In this document: piece after piece, positions 15,590 through 23,419 of the stretch
Position numbering within the stretch: position 1 is the stretch's first letter
How the letters are laid out: every line of letters begins with the position of its first letter
The notes under the pieces: model-generated
Told to the model about the DNA's origin: nothing
Seen by the model: the letters and a program-made list of their open reading frames with translations, nothing else
The model's database searches: none
Translations under genes and position numbers: made by a program
Assembly (NCBI GenBank): GCA_003170275.1
Contig: PNAM01000053.1
Coordinates: forward strand, 1 to 64,000
DNA from: Myxococcales bacterium
GTDB taxonomy: Bacteria > Myxococcota_A > Polyangia > Palsa-1104
Length of the DNA stretch: 64,000 bases
Reading direction: 5' to 3'

Positions 15590-16599
15590 ACCTGCGAGTC
15601 GTCGTCCATCTCATTGCTCTCGGCGCGAGCGCTCCCGCCTGGGCGCAGCAGGCCACGCTTTCCTTGCCAGACGGTCGCGGCGGCATCGGCTTCGATGATC
15701 TGCGGTACGATCCGATCTCGAACCTGCTGCTGATTCCCGCGGGCCGGACCGGCAATGTCGACCTGATCGATCCAGCGACCAAGGCCGTCACACCGGTGGG
15801 CGGCTTCAGCAAGGTCGCCAAATTCGACGCAGGCCACGGCCAGAGCGTGACCTCCGTCGACCTCGGCGCCGGTTACCTCTTCGCCGCCGATCGGACTGCG
15901 CTCGAGCTCGCCGTCGTCGATCTGAAGACGCGAAAGATCGTGCTGCGGGTGCAACTCGCCAGCGCGCCCGACTACGTTCGCTACGTCGCGGCCACGCGCG
16001 AGGTGTGGGTGACGGAGCCTGGGAAGAAGCGAATCGAGGTCTTTGCGCTCTCGAAGGCAGCGCCTCCGGTCCCCACCCACGCTGCGTTTATCGACGCTCC
16101 CGGCGGACCCGAGTCGCTGGCCATCGACTCGAAGCGTGGCCGCGCGTACACGCACAAGTGGAAGGACTCCACGATGGTCATCGATCTCGAGAGTCGCAAG
16201 ATCGCGGCGACCTGGTCCGCGGGCTGCGGCGATCCACGTGGCATCTGGATCGACGAGGCCCGCGGCTTCCTCTTCGTTGGCTGCGAAGACGGCACCGCCA
16301 CTTCACTGGACGTCGATCACGACGGCAAGCTTCTCGCAGCGGTGAAGAGCGGAAATGGCGTCGACATCATCGCCTATGACGCCAAGCACGCTCACCTATA
16401 CTTGCCCGGCGACGAAAGCGCGACCATGGCGATCATCGGTGTCTCGGCCAAGGGGGGGCTCTCGATTCTCGGCACCGCGCCGACCGTCAAGGACGCGCAC
16501 TGCGTGACGACGGATGAGCACGGCAACGCGTACGTCTGCGATCCGAAGCAAGGTCAGCTCTTGATCGTTCACGATCCCTATCCGGCCGCAGGCAACTGA
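15586..16599 (+). CDS. secreted YncE-like beta-propeller protein
   Basis: A 337-residue protein with a signal peptide (cleaved near AWAQQA). The remainder forms about seven ~42-residue blades of the YVTN/YncE type (for example FDDLRYDPISNLLLIPAGRT, REVWVTEPGKKRIEVF, GRAYTHKWKDSTMVIDLESR, GFLFVGCEDGTATSLDV, HAHLYLPGDESATM). The last blade has two Cys (DAHCVTTDEHGNAYVCD). Such propellers are periplasmic binding or scaffold proteins. It ends the chromate operon and shares its C-terminal blade with the truncated gene that opens it. The role in chromate resistance is unknown. Confidence 0.8.
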   Translation: MNLRVVVHLIALGASAPAWAQQATLSLPDGRGGIGFDDLRYDPISNLLLIPAGRTGNVDLIDPATKAVTPVGGFSKVAKFDAGHGQSVTSVDLGAGYLFAADRTALELAVVDLKTRKIVLRVQLASAPDYVRYVAATREVWVTEPGKKRIEVFALSKAAPPVPTHAAFIDAPGGPESLAIDSKRGRAYTHKWKDSTMVIDLESRKIAATWSAGCGDPRGIWIDEARGFLFVGCEDGTATSLDVDHDGKLLAAVKSGNGVDIIAYDAKHAHLYLPGDESATMAIIGVSAKGGLSILGTAPTVKDAHCVTTDEHGNAYVCDPKQGQLLIVHDPYPAAGN

Positions 16600-16613
16600 G
16601 ACCCCTGGGCCAG

Positions 16614-17705
16614 CTAGTACGGCGGCGTGAGCCCGGTGAAGTCGCCCACCACCTTGGCGTCGTACGGGCCGTTGAGCTGATTGGCGCCGTTGCCGCTCAC
16701 GCCGATCTGACCCTGCTGGAACACGACCTTCGCCGCCGGCGTGATCTCGATGACCTGGTGGTTGTTCTGGTCGCTGATGAGCGTGTTGCCGCTGCGCAGG
16801 CGCACCGCGCGGGTCGGGTTGGGCGAGGTCACGCTGCCGGGCAGCGACGTGGTGGCAAAGTTGAACACGACCTTGCCGTGAGCATCGATCTCGACGATGC
16901 GGTTGTTGCTCGCGTCGGAGATGAGCGTGTGTCCGTCGGCGAGCCGGCTCGCGAAGGCGGGGCCGTTGAGGAGGGTCGTGTCGTTCGGGTCGCCGTACTG
17001 CCAGAGCAGGTCCCCGTAGCGATCCACTTCGATGACGCGGTTGTTGCCCTCGTCGGCGATCAGGATGTTGCCGTTCGACAAGAGCTCGGCGCTGTTGGGA
17101 TTGTTGAGCTGGTTGGCGTCGGCGCCGGAGGTTCCGGTGGTGCCGTACTGCCAAACGATGTGATGGCGGCCATTCACTTCGATGACGCGCTGGTTGCCCT
17201 GATCGGTGATGAGCACGTGGCCGTTCGGCAGGTAGACCGCGGCCACCGGTGCGTTGAGCTGGTTGGGTCCGCTGCCGGAGACACCACCGTCCTGGCCATA
17301 CTGCCAGGCGATCTTGCCGGCGTGAGTGACCAGCAGCACGCGATTATCGCCGCATGCGTCGGTGCAGGTCGGCTCTGCGCCCGCGGGCGCGCCGGTGCCG
17401 GAGATCAGCGTATACGTGCCGACGCGCTGCGCGTCGTTGGGGGCGACCACCGAGCTCGGGCCGGCGACGCTGGCACCGTCGCCGAACTGCCACACCACGT
17501 TGTGTTTGGCGTCGACCTCGATCACCCGGTTGTTGTACTGGTCCGAGATGAGGATGGTGCGCTTGGCGCTGTGGCCCTGGCCGTCGGCCTTGCCGTCCAC
17601 CGTCACGTCGGTCGTTATTGCATCCGCCTCGAGCGCGCCGTCCAAGCCGCAACCGGTCATGAGCAGCCCCGTCAACGCCGTTCCGATGATCCCATTGATT
17701 CGCAT
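16614..17705 (-). CDS. lipoprotein with NHL/PQQ-like beta-propeller repeats
   Basis: A 363-residue lipoprotein (LLMTGC, lipid Cys19). From residue ~50, six similar units of ~48-55 residues repeat the pattern N-G-x-x-L-I-(S/A/T)-D-x-x-N-x-x-V-I-E-(V/I)-D then VWQ(F/Y)G, as in ILIADEGNNRVIEVD and LLWQYG. This is an NHL-type propeller, usually a protein- or ligand-binding surface. The start is supported by CGAGGAG eight bases before ATG. A LysR gene lies directly upstream in the same direction, and a T-N11-A dyad stands 79-93 nt before the start, so LysR control is plausible. Confidence 0.8.
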   Translation of the reverse strand: MRINGIIGTALTGLLMTGCGLDGALEADAITTDVTVDGKADGQGHSAKRTILISDQYNNRVIEVDAKHNVVWQFGDGASVAGPSSVVAPNDAQRVGTYTLISGTGAPAGAEPTCTDACGDNRVLLVTHAGKIAWQYGQDGGVSGSGPNQLNAPVAAVYLPNGHVLITDQGNQRVIEVNGRHHIVWQYGTTGTSGADANQLNNPNSAELLSNGNILIADEGNNRVIEVDRYGDLLWQYGDPNDTTLLNGPAFASRLADGHTLISDASNNRIVEIDAHGKVVFNFATTSLPGSVTSPNPTRAVRLRSGNTLISDQNNHQVIEITPAAKVVFQQGQIGVSGNGANQLNGPYDAKVVGDFTGLTPPY

Positions 17706-17783
17706 GTGCGCTCCTCGTTTTGATTAAGAGCGCTGTAGCCCATACCTTCATCCGCCTACAATCCATTGATTGAGCAGTAAGCG

Positions 17784-17798
17784 TTTCCATTTTGGAAA
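17784..17798. promoter_or_regulatory. LysR-type dyad (T-N11-A box)
   Basis: TTTCC-ATTTT-GGAAA is a perfect 5-bp inverted repeat containing T-N11-A, the consensus for LysR-family binding. It lies between the LysR stop codon and the propeller lipoprotein start, upstream of the weak promoter elements near 17733-17761. It could equally be a small hairpin. Confidence 0.35.
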
Positions 17799-17812
17799 GG
17801 CCACGGCATTCT

Positions 17813-17835
17813 GGCGTTTCCGCAGGAGAAACGCC
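17813..17835 (-). terminator. hairpin just after the LysR stop codon
   Basis: A perfect 8-bp inverted repeat, GGCGTTTC and GAAACGCC, with a 7-nt loop, immediately follows the LysR stop (minus strand). There is no U tract, so it is either a Rho-assisted terminator or an mRNA-stabilising stem between two same-strand genes. Confidence 0.4.
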
Positions 17836-18705
17836 TCAGCGCGGATCTAGCTCGGCGAGCGCCTGGCGCAGCGCCGCCACGAGCGCGCGCTGGCTCTTGG
17901 CGCGAACCCGCTCGCCGTTGCACGCGACCGCCAGCGGGTCCGACGCCTTCCAGCCGACCACCTCGAGCTCGACGAGCTGCCCGCGGTCGAGATGCCCGCG
18001 CGCCGCGATCACCGGCCCGTACACCAGCTGTCCGGTGCGCGCGGCCAGCTCGAGCGCCAGCCCGAGCGTCTGCGCTTCGTGCCCGAGCTGTCGGTCGGCG
18101 TGACCGAGCGGGCAGCCGTCGTCGACCGGCACGAACTGGCCGTTCACGTTGAAGATCGGGCTCACGAACGGCAGCTCGCGAATGCGCGCCACCGGCAGCG
18201 GGCCGGCGCCCAGGCTCTTGGCCAGCGCCGGCGGCGCGAACAGCGCGCGCCGCACGTGACCGACGCGCGTGCTCACCCAGCTGCCCGGCAGCCGCTCGTC
18301 GCCGAGTGTGAGCGTCAGATCGAAGAAGTTCTCCGCCGCGTAGGCGCGGATCAGCGCCGGCGGCAGCTCGAGCCCGCGCACGCGCAGCTCGGGCAACGCA
18401 ACCGCGATGCGCGGCACCAGCAGCGACGTCAGATACGATGGTGCGGCGACGGTGAGGTCGTTGCGCTCGAGCGGCACGTTTCCGCGCAACGCGCGCAGCC
18501 GCGTGACGAGCTCCTCGAGCTGCGGCGTGAGCCGCCGGCCGGCGTCGCTCACCTGCACGCCGCGCGTCGAGCGCGAGAGCAAGGTGACGCCGAGCTGCGA
18601 CTCCAGGCGCACCACCGCCTTGGACACCTGCGAGGGCGTGACCTTGAGCGCGCGCGCCGCGCTGGTGATCGATCCGCAGCGGCACACGCCGAGAAAGGTG
18701 ATCAC
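17836..18705 (-). CDS. LysR-family transcriptional regulator
   Basis: A 289-residue protein. The N-terminal winged helix-turn-helix (SITSAARALKVTPSQVSKAVVRLESQLGVTLLSRSTRGVQVSDAG) is typical LysR, and the rest is a two-lobed substrate-binding domain. Start GTG 18705 is used; the similar codons upstream (LDELRFADV) look native, so a non-standard earlier start such as CTG is possible, but the DUF1232 gene stops at 18738. Its usual targets are neighbouring genes plus autoregulation. The inducer cannot be read from the sequence. Confidence 0.85.
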   Translation of the reverse strand: MITFLGVCRCGSITSAARALKVTPSQVSKAVVRLESQLGVTLLSRSTRGVQVSDAGRRLTPQLEELVTRLRALRGNVPLERNDLTVAAPSYLTSLLVPRIAVALPELRVRGLELPPALIRAYAAENFFDLTLTLGDERLPGSWVSTRVGHVRRALFAPPALAKSLGAGPLPVARIRELPFVSPIFNVNGQFVPVDDGCPLGHADRQLGHEAQTLGLALELAARTGQLVYGPVIAARGHLDRGQLVELEVVGWKASDPLAVACNGERVRAKSQRALVAALRQALAELDPR

Positions 18706-18737
18706 GTCGGCGAAGCGCAGCTCGTCCAGCGACGCGG

Positions 18738-19289
18738 TCAGACCAGTCCGGCCTTCTTCAGCTCGTGCCGAACCATCTTGCGCAGCTCGCCGACCGACCA
18801 GGCCGCGCTCACCGAGGACTCGACCTGCTGCGGGCGGTGGGCCGCCACATGGCGCCGCACGTCGGCGGCAAAGACGGCGAAGAGATCCTTGCTGGCGAGG
18901 ATCTGCTGCGCGGTCCGGCCGCGCACCGTCCGATCGGCCAGGCGCGTCACGTATTGCCTGAGCGGCGCCATCAACTCTCCGACCAGCGGCTCGACCTCAC
19001 CGGTCTCCGCCGCCAGCTTGCGCAGCTCCGCCTGGGTGGCCCCGGCGGCCACCGCCTGCTCGGCGCCGATGCGCAGCAGCATGGCGTCGTCGGCCACACC
19101 GAGCCCCTGGTAGTGATCGGGAAAGATGTCGAGCAGATCGAGCACGTAGTTGAGCACGCCGCAGAGCACGCGTCGCGCCGGCGCCGGCGTCTTCTCATCG
19201 CCCAGGGCCTTGAGGGTGACGTCGATCGCCTCCACGTAGCCGTCGACGAACCGCTGGAGGACCGCGAGCTCTGCTTCTGGGTTGGTCAT
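18738..19289 (-). CDS. DUF1232 (YkvA-like) protein
   Basis: A 183-residue protein. Residues ~35-80 (ARRVLCGVLNYVLDLLDIFPDHYQGLGVADDAMLLRIGAEQA) match the YkvA/DUF1232 pattern, in which a helix pair with D-x-x-P-D and a following D is found in small envelope-associated proteins. The remainder is helical with no motif. Start ATG 19289 (MTNPEAEL) is chosen, since the upstream frame only mirrors the opposite strand. It precedes the LysR gene by 32 nt and may be co-transcribed with it. Confidence 0.7.
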   Translation of the reverse strand: MTNPEAELAVLQRFVDGYVEAIDVTLKALGDEKTPAPARRVLCGVLNYVLDLLDIFPDHYQGLGVADDAMLLRIGAEQAVAAGATQAELRKLAAETGEVEPLVGELMAPLRQYVTRLADRTVRGRTAQQILASKDLFAVFAADVRRHVAAHRPQQVESSVSAAWSVGELRKMVRHELKKAGLV

Positions 19290-19426
19290 CAAGCGCCGAT
19301 GATAGGCGCAGTTCCCCAAGCGGTCCATCACCGATGCCCGGCGGCAGCCATGGTCGACACCGGGGCGCGCGAATGCAAGTGTTCTCCGTGCATGATTTTC
19401 TGCACGTTCTTGGGTATGGTTCGCGC

Positions 19427-19954
19427 ATGAGGAGCGGCGGTACCCCACTGGCGCTCGGTTTGGCGCTTCTGGGCATTTCGGGTTGCGATCCGGTGCTCGA
19501 GGACCGAATCGCGCAGCTCGGCCCCGAAACACCGGGCGTACGGCCCGGGCCGTTTCATCGGCCCGGCCAGCCGTGCCTGGCGTGTCACGGCGAGGGCGGC
19601 CGAGCAAGGCCGCAGTTGAGCGTCGCTGGCACGGTCTATCGCGATCCCGCCGACACCCGACCGGTCGACAGTGCCGAGGTGATCCTGATCGACGCGACCC
19701 AGGCTCGCTATACCGCCACCACCAACTGCGTCGGCAATTTCTTCGTCACGCCAGGGGACTTTGCTCCGGTGTTGCCCTTGTGGACGACGGTGCGGCTCGG
19801 CACGTTCAGCATCGACATGGAGAGCGCAGTTCACCTGAACGGCGACTGCGCCTCGTGCCACACCGATCCGCTCGCTCGAGCGAGCGCGGGTCACGTCTTT
19901 CTCACCGATGATCCGGCGCTCATCGGCACGGTGCCGGAGGCGCGATGCAACTGA
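19427..19954 (+). CDS. di-heme-type c cytochrome-like lipoprotein
   Basis: A 175-residue lipoprotein (GISGC, lipid Cys20). Two canonical heme c attachment motifs are visible: Cys50-x2-Cys53-His54 (CLACHGEGG) and Cys141-x2-Cys144-His145 (CASCHTD). Between them lies a beta-sandwich-like stretch (LSVAGTVYRDPADTRPVDSAEVILID), a carboxypeptidase-regulatory-like insert. It is probably exported and hemylated in the periplasm. It opens a five-gene overlapping operon with DUF2271, DUF4266 and DUF3570 genes, suggesting an envelope electron-transfer role. A TATGGT hexamer lies six bases before ATG. Confidence 0.75.
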   Translation: MRSGGTPLALGLALLGISGCDPVLEDRIAQLGPETPGVRPGPFHRPGQPCLACHGEGGRARPQLSVAGTVYRDPADTRPVDSAEVILIDATQARYTATTNCVGNFFVTPGDFAPVLPLWTTVRLGTFSIDMESAVHLNGDCASCHTDPLARASAGHVFLTDDPALIGTVPEARCN

Positions 19955-20448
19955 GCGTTTCACTGCTGGCGCTGCTCCTGGGTGGCTGCTCGTTTCCCGA
20001 GATCGTGGCAGTCGACCAGCTCCACGTGCCCGATCGCGCGCAGTGGAAGCCAGTGGCCGATGCGATGCAGCAGAGCTGCGCGACGCTCGATTGCCACGGG
20101 CAGGTTGGGCGCAATCTGCGCTTGTACGGGGGTCAGGGCTTGCGCCTGGCCGTCGACGCCAATCCACTGGTCGATCCCACCACCGACCTCGAGTACCAGG
20201 CGGACTACGATTCAGTCATCGGGCTCGAGCCCGAGGCGCTCGACCAGGTGGTCACCGAAGCAGGTCGCGACCCCGAGCGGCTCTCGCTGGTGCGCAAGGC
20301 GCGCGGCCACGAGCGGCACGCCGGCGGAGTTCAGATGTTGGAAGGTGACCCACTCGACGTTTGTCTGGTCTCGTGGGTCTCCGGCACCACCGATACAGAT
20401 TCTTGCAATCGCGTGTCGAATGCGGCGCGGCCAAAGGCGGATCCATGA
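19945..20448 (+). CDS. lipoprotein with CX4CH motif
   Basis: A 167-residue lipoprotein (LLGGC, lipid Cys15) overlapping the di-heme gene by 10 nt. The region WKPVADAMQQSCATLDCHGQVGRNLRLYG resembles a cytochrome domain in which CxxCH has become Cys45-x4-Cys50-His51. Near the C-terminus DVCLVSWVSG and DSCNRV could correspond to the distal helix. Heme binding is uncertain. It is placed between a true CxxCH protein and DUF2271 and belongs to the same system by overlap. Confidence 0.65.
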   Translation: MQLSVSLLALLLGGCSFPEIVAVDQLHVPDRAQWKPVADAMQQSCATLDCHGQVGRNLRLYGGQGLRLAVDANPLVDPTTDLEYQADYDSVIGLEPEALDQVVTEAGRDPERLSLVRKARGHERHAGGVQMLEGDPLDVCLVSWVSGTTDTDSCNRVSNAARPKADP

Positions 20449-21047
20449 ACACGCTGCACAAACTCGCCATCGCTCTCGTACTCGCCGCATCGGCCTGTGA
20501 AGCTCCCCCGGGGCCCAACGGCGAGTTCTGGCGGCCCTGGTACGACGATCCATCTCAGACCGGCGGCGTCGACGGGTCGGCGCGCGACGGGTCGCAGCTC
20601 GCCGGCGGCTCCTGCACGCTCTCGGTGAGCGTGACCACCGCGGCGCTGGCCGGCAATTACGCGCCGAGAAACGTGGGCGCGATCTGGGTCAGCGACGGCA
20701 GCGGCCGTTTCGTCAAGTCGCTCTATGTTTGGGGCAATCGCCGACTCTCCCACCTCAACCGCTGGATCAGTGACACCACGGCGGCCGGTCTGCCGAGCAA
20801 CCGCGTCGACGCGATCACCTCCGCCACCTTGTCTTCATTCGGAGTGCGCACCGCGCAGTGGAACTGCACCGACGTGTCGCGAACGCCGGTCCCCGCGGGC
20901 AGCTACCAGGTGTGCTTCGAGATCACCTCCTCGAATGCCGCCGGCCCGTCGGATTGCGTCCCGTTCAACGCCGGCAAAGGGGCCTTCCACGACCAGCCGC
21001 CGGACACGGCGGAGTTCCAAGGCCGCGTGCTGCAGATGGCGCCATGA
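20445..21047 (+). CDS. DUF2271 lipoprotein
   Basis: A 200-residue lipoprotein (ASAC, lipid Cys18). From residue ~55 it follows the DUF2271 pattern: CTLSVSVTT, then YAPRNVGAIWVSDGSGRFVKSLYVWGNRR, HLNRW and the closing SNAAGPSDCVPFNAGKG. DUF2271 proteins are exported and have been linked to ApbE flavinylation and heme systems by gene neighbourhood. ATGA overlap with the CX4CH gene upstream and with DUF4266 downstream shows one transcript. Confidence 0.8.
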   Translation: MNTLHKLAIALVLAASACEAPPGPNGEFWRPWYDDPSQTGGVDGSARDGSQLAGGSCTLSVSVTTAALAGNYAPRNVGAIWVSDGSGRFVKSLYVWGNRRLSHLNRWISDTTAAGLPSNRVDAITSATLSSFGVRTAQWNCTDVSRTPVPAGSYQVCFEITSSNAAGPSDCVPFNAGKGAFHDQPPDTAEFQGRVLQMAP

Positions 21048-21247
21048 CCCGGGTGTTCCTGCTGCTCGCCGCGTTGGCGGCCGCGTCGGGTTGCGCGCGC
21101 GTGCGACCCTACGAACGCGAGCGGCTCGCGCATCCCACCATGTCGCTCTCCGAGATCGCCGGCCCGGCCGAGTCGCACGTCCACGCGGTCCAGGAGGGCG
21201 CGATCGGCGGAGGCACCGGCGCCGAAGGTGGATGCGGCTGCAACTGA
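21044..21247 (+). CDS. DUF4266 small lipoprotein
   Basis: A 67-residue lipoprotein (ASGC, lipid Cys17). The mature peptide RVRPYERERLAHPTMSL and the Gly-rich end GGTGAEGGCGCN match DUF4266, a short outer-membrane-type lipoprotein that nearly always sits beside DUF3570. The tail GGCGCN is conserved in the family and keeps its Cys pair here. It overlaps DUF2271 by ATGA and DUF3570 by 16 nt. Confidence 0.85.
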   Translation: MTRVFLLLAALAAASGCARVRPYERERLAHPTMSLSEIAGPAESHVHAVQEGAIGGGTGAEGGCGCN

Positions 21248-22404
21248 CCCGCGTCCTCGTGATCGCCGTCGGTCTCGCTGCGGGAGCTCCGGCATCGGCC
21301 AAGCATCCCCGGATCGAGGCCGCCGCGGAGATGGCGGTCTACACCGACACGGACCACGTGACGGTGAGCTCGCCGAGCGGCTCGCTCACGGTCAGCGACG
21401 AAAAGGCGGGCTGGTCGGTGGGCGGCCACTATCTGCTGGACGCGGTGTCGGCGGCCTCGGTGGACATCGTCTCGAGCGCGTCGCCGCACTGGTCGGAGTA
21501 CCGCCATGCCGGCGGGCTCAACCTGTCCATCAAGAAACGCGGTGTGCAGGTGACCGCGACGGGCAGTGTCTCGAGTGAGCCCGACTATTTGTCGCTCTCG
21601 GCGGGCGTCATGCTGAGCGTGGAGCTGCGCGACAAGAACTTCGTTCCGTTCGTTGGCGTCAACTATATCCACGACGACGTGGGACGCACCGGCCTCGATC
21701 GCTCGCGCTGGGAGCTGTTGCAGCGGGCCGAGATTCAGGGCGGCATGACCTTCGTCATCAACCGCTCGGTGATCGCCAGCCTGCAGCTCGACGTCGACCT
21801 CGAGCGCGGCTACCTGGCCAAGCCCTATCGTTACATCCCGCTGTTCGCGCCCGGCACCGGCCGCGACGTCCCCGCCGGCGCTTCCCCCGCGCTCGTCAAC
21901 GACCTGCGCCTCGACCAGCGCCCCCTCGAGAGCCTCCCGAGCGCGCGCGACCGTTACGCGCTCACCGGGCGGATCGCGGGCCGCGTCGGACGCACCACCT
22001 TGCGGCTCGACGAGCGCGTCTACACCGACAGCTGGGGCATGTGGGCATCGACCACCGATGCCCGCGTGATGGTCGACGCCAGCAACCGCGTGCTGGTGTG
22101 GCCGCAGCTGCGCTATCACGGCCAGAGCGCGGTCGCCTTCTGGCAGCGTGCCTACGAGGTGATTCCGCTGGCGGACGGCACCACCGCGCTGCCCTCGTTG
22201 CGCGCCGGCGACCGCGAGCTCTCGACCCTGCACACGATCACCCTCGGCCTCGGGTTGAAGGCGCAGCTCACCCGCATCGGGCGCACGCCCTGGTTCTTCT
22301 CGGCGCTGGTGTCCGGCGCCTACACCCTATATCCGGACGCCCTCTACATCACCCAACGATGGTCGGTGTTCTCTTCGATGGGCCTATCGGTCGTCTGGGA
22401 GTAG
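21232..22404 (+). CDS. DUF3570 outer-membrane protein
   Basis: A 390-residue protein with signal peptide (cleaved after GAPASA). The remainder is a series of amphipathic beta strands (AEMAVYTDTDHVTVSSPSG, WSVGGHYLLDAVSAASVDIV, WSEYRHAGGLNLSIKK), ending in an aromatic residue next to the last (MGLSVVWE), as in outer-membrane barrels. DUF3570 is the standard partner of DUF4266. Start ATG 21232 overlaps the DUF4266 gene by 16 nt. A role as the outer-membrane conduit or assembly partner of the redox lipoproteins is inference. Confidence 0.85.
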   Translation: MRLQLTRVLVIAVGLAAGAPASAKHPRIEAAAEMAVYTDTDHVTVSSPSGSLTVSDEKAGWSVGGHYLLDAVSAASVDIVSSASPHWSEYRHAGGLNLSIKKRGVQVTATGSVSSEPDYLSLSAGVMLSVELRDKNFVPFVGVNYIHDDVGRTGLDRSRWELLQRAEIQGGMTFVINRSVIASLQLDVDLERGYLAKPYRYIPLFAPGTGRDVPAGASPALVNDLRLDQRPLESLPSARDRYALTGRIAGRVGRTTLRLDERVYTDSWGMWASTTDARVMVDASNRVLVWPQLRYHGQSAVAFWQRAYEVIPLADGTTALPSLRAGDRELSTLHTITLGLGLKAQLTRIGRTPWFFSALVSGAYTLYPDALYITQRWSVFSSMGLSVVWE

Positions 22405-22423
22405 GGGACTTACGGTGTGAGCC

Positions 22424-22438
22424 TGCCCCGCCGGGGCA
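22424..22438. terminator. GC hairpin after the DUF3570 operon
   Basis: TGCCCCG-C-CGGGGCA is a perfect inverted repeat 20 bases after the DUF3570 stop. It can form TGCCC/GGGCA with a 5-nt loop. No T run follows, so it would be a Rho-independent terminator only in a loose sense. Confidence 0.3.
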
Positions 22439-22521
22439 AGATCAAGAAGCCACGAGTGAGAATGACATTTCTGCCGTCGTTGGTTCTCTACGCCCTCGGC
22501 GGGCGGGATAGAGTGCCACTG

Positions 22522-23319
22522 ATGAAACGAGTCGCGCTCGTCGCCCTCGGCCTTCTCCTCTCAGTCGCCGCGATCGTCGTGCTCGCCCGGAGCGACCTGA
22601 TTTGGGAGGCGTGGGCCCCCGCGTCATGCCTCTCCGGCCGGTGCTTCAACGAAGCCCTCCGTCCAGGCCCGATCCGCCAACCGGTGAACACGTGGACGAA
22701 CCTCGCCTATATCGTCGTCGGGCTCTTGATCGCGGCACCTGGCGCTGGCGCGAGCGGCTCGCCTCGCGCGCCGCTCGCGAGCCCGAAGAACCGCGTCGCT
22801 TACGGCTTGCTTGTCGTCTCGATCGGCGTGTTCAGCACATTCTTTCACGCTTCGCTCACGCTCGCGGGCGAGTGGCTCGACGTCTTCTGCATGTTTCTCT
22901 GGGCGAGTTTCGTCGCCCTTCTAAACGTCGCCCGCCTCCTCCAACTCGGCCGCGCCGCCTTCCACGCCGTCTACTGGCCGCTCAACGCCGCGTGCGGGCT
23001 CGCACTCTACGCGTTTCCCCGGAAGGGCGGCGTGACCTTCGCCGCGCTTATTGCGGCAATTCTCGCGAGCGACGCGCTCACGCGCCGGCGCTTACGGACA
23101 CGGCTCGACACGCGCTGGCTCCTATTGGCGCTCGCGACGTTCGCTGGATCTTTCGGGATCTGGCTCCTCGATCAGAACCAGCTCCTGAGCACGCCCGAAA
23201 GCCTCTTCCAGGGACACGGCTTCTGGCACTGCGGCGCCGCGGCGGCGACGGGGTGGCTCTACCTTTATTACCATTCCGAGCGCGATGTAATGGCCGACGA
23301 AAGGAGCGTCGAGTCCTGA
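22522..23319 (+). CDS. ceramidase-like seven-helix membrane hydrolase (CREST superfamily)
   Basis: A 265-residue polytopic protein. It carries the CREST residues: CFNEALRPGPIRQPVNTWTNLAY at the start; Ser/His/Asp in STFFHASLTLAGEWLDVFCMF; and the paired His of GHGFWHCGAAAATGW in the last helix. In alkaline ceramidases and PAQR-type proteins these coordinate a zinc ion. A bacterial member would cleave or remodel an amide-linked lipid; sphingolipids are known from some Myxococcota, but the substrate here is inferred. Start ATG 22522 is favoured over upstream frames lacking RBS. It stands alone. Confidence 0.75.
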   Translation: MKRVALVALGLLLSVAAIVVLARSDLIWEAWAPASCLSGRCFNEALRPGPIRQPVNTWTNLAYIVVGLLIAAPGAGASGSPRAPLASPKNRVAYGLLVVSIGVFSTFFHASLTLAGEWLDVFCMFLWASFVALLNVARLLQLGRAAFHAVYWPLNAACGLALYAFPRKGGVTFAALIAAILASDALTRRRLRTRLDTRWLLLALATFAGSFGIWLLDQNQLLSTPESLFQGHGFWHCGAAAATGWLYLYYHSERDVMADERSVES

Positions 23320-23419
23320 GCTGCCATGCTTCGAGCACGTCGTCTGGTGCTGGCCCCTGAAAGCTCAACTCGTCGTCCGGTAGGATGCCTTCGTGAATGA
23401 AGATGCAGAAGCCGGCGTC

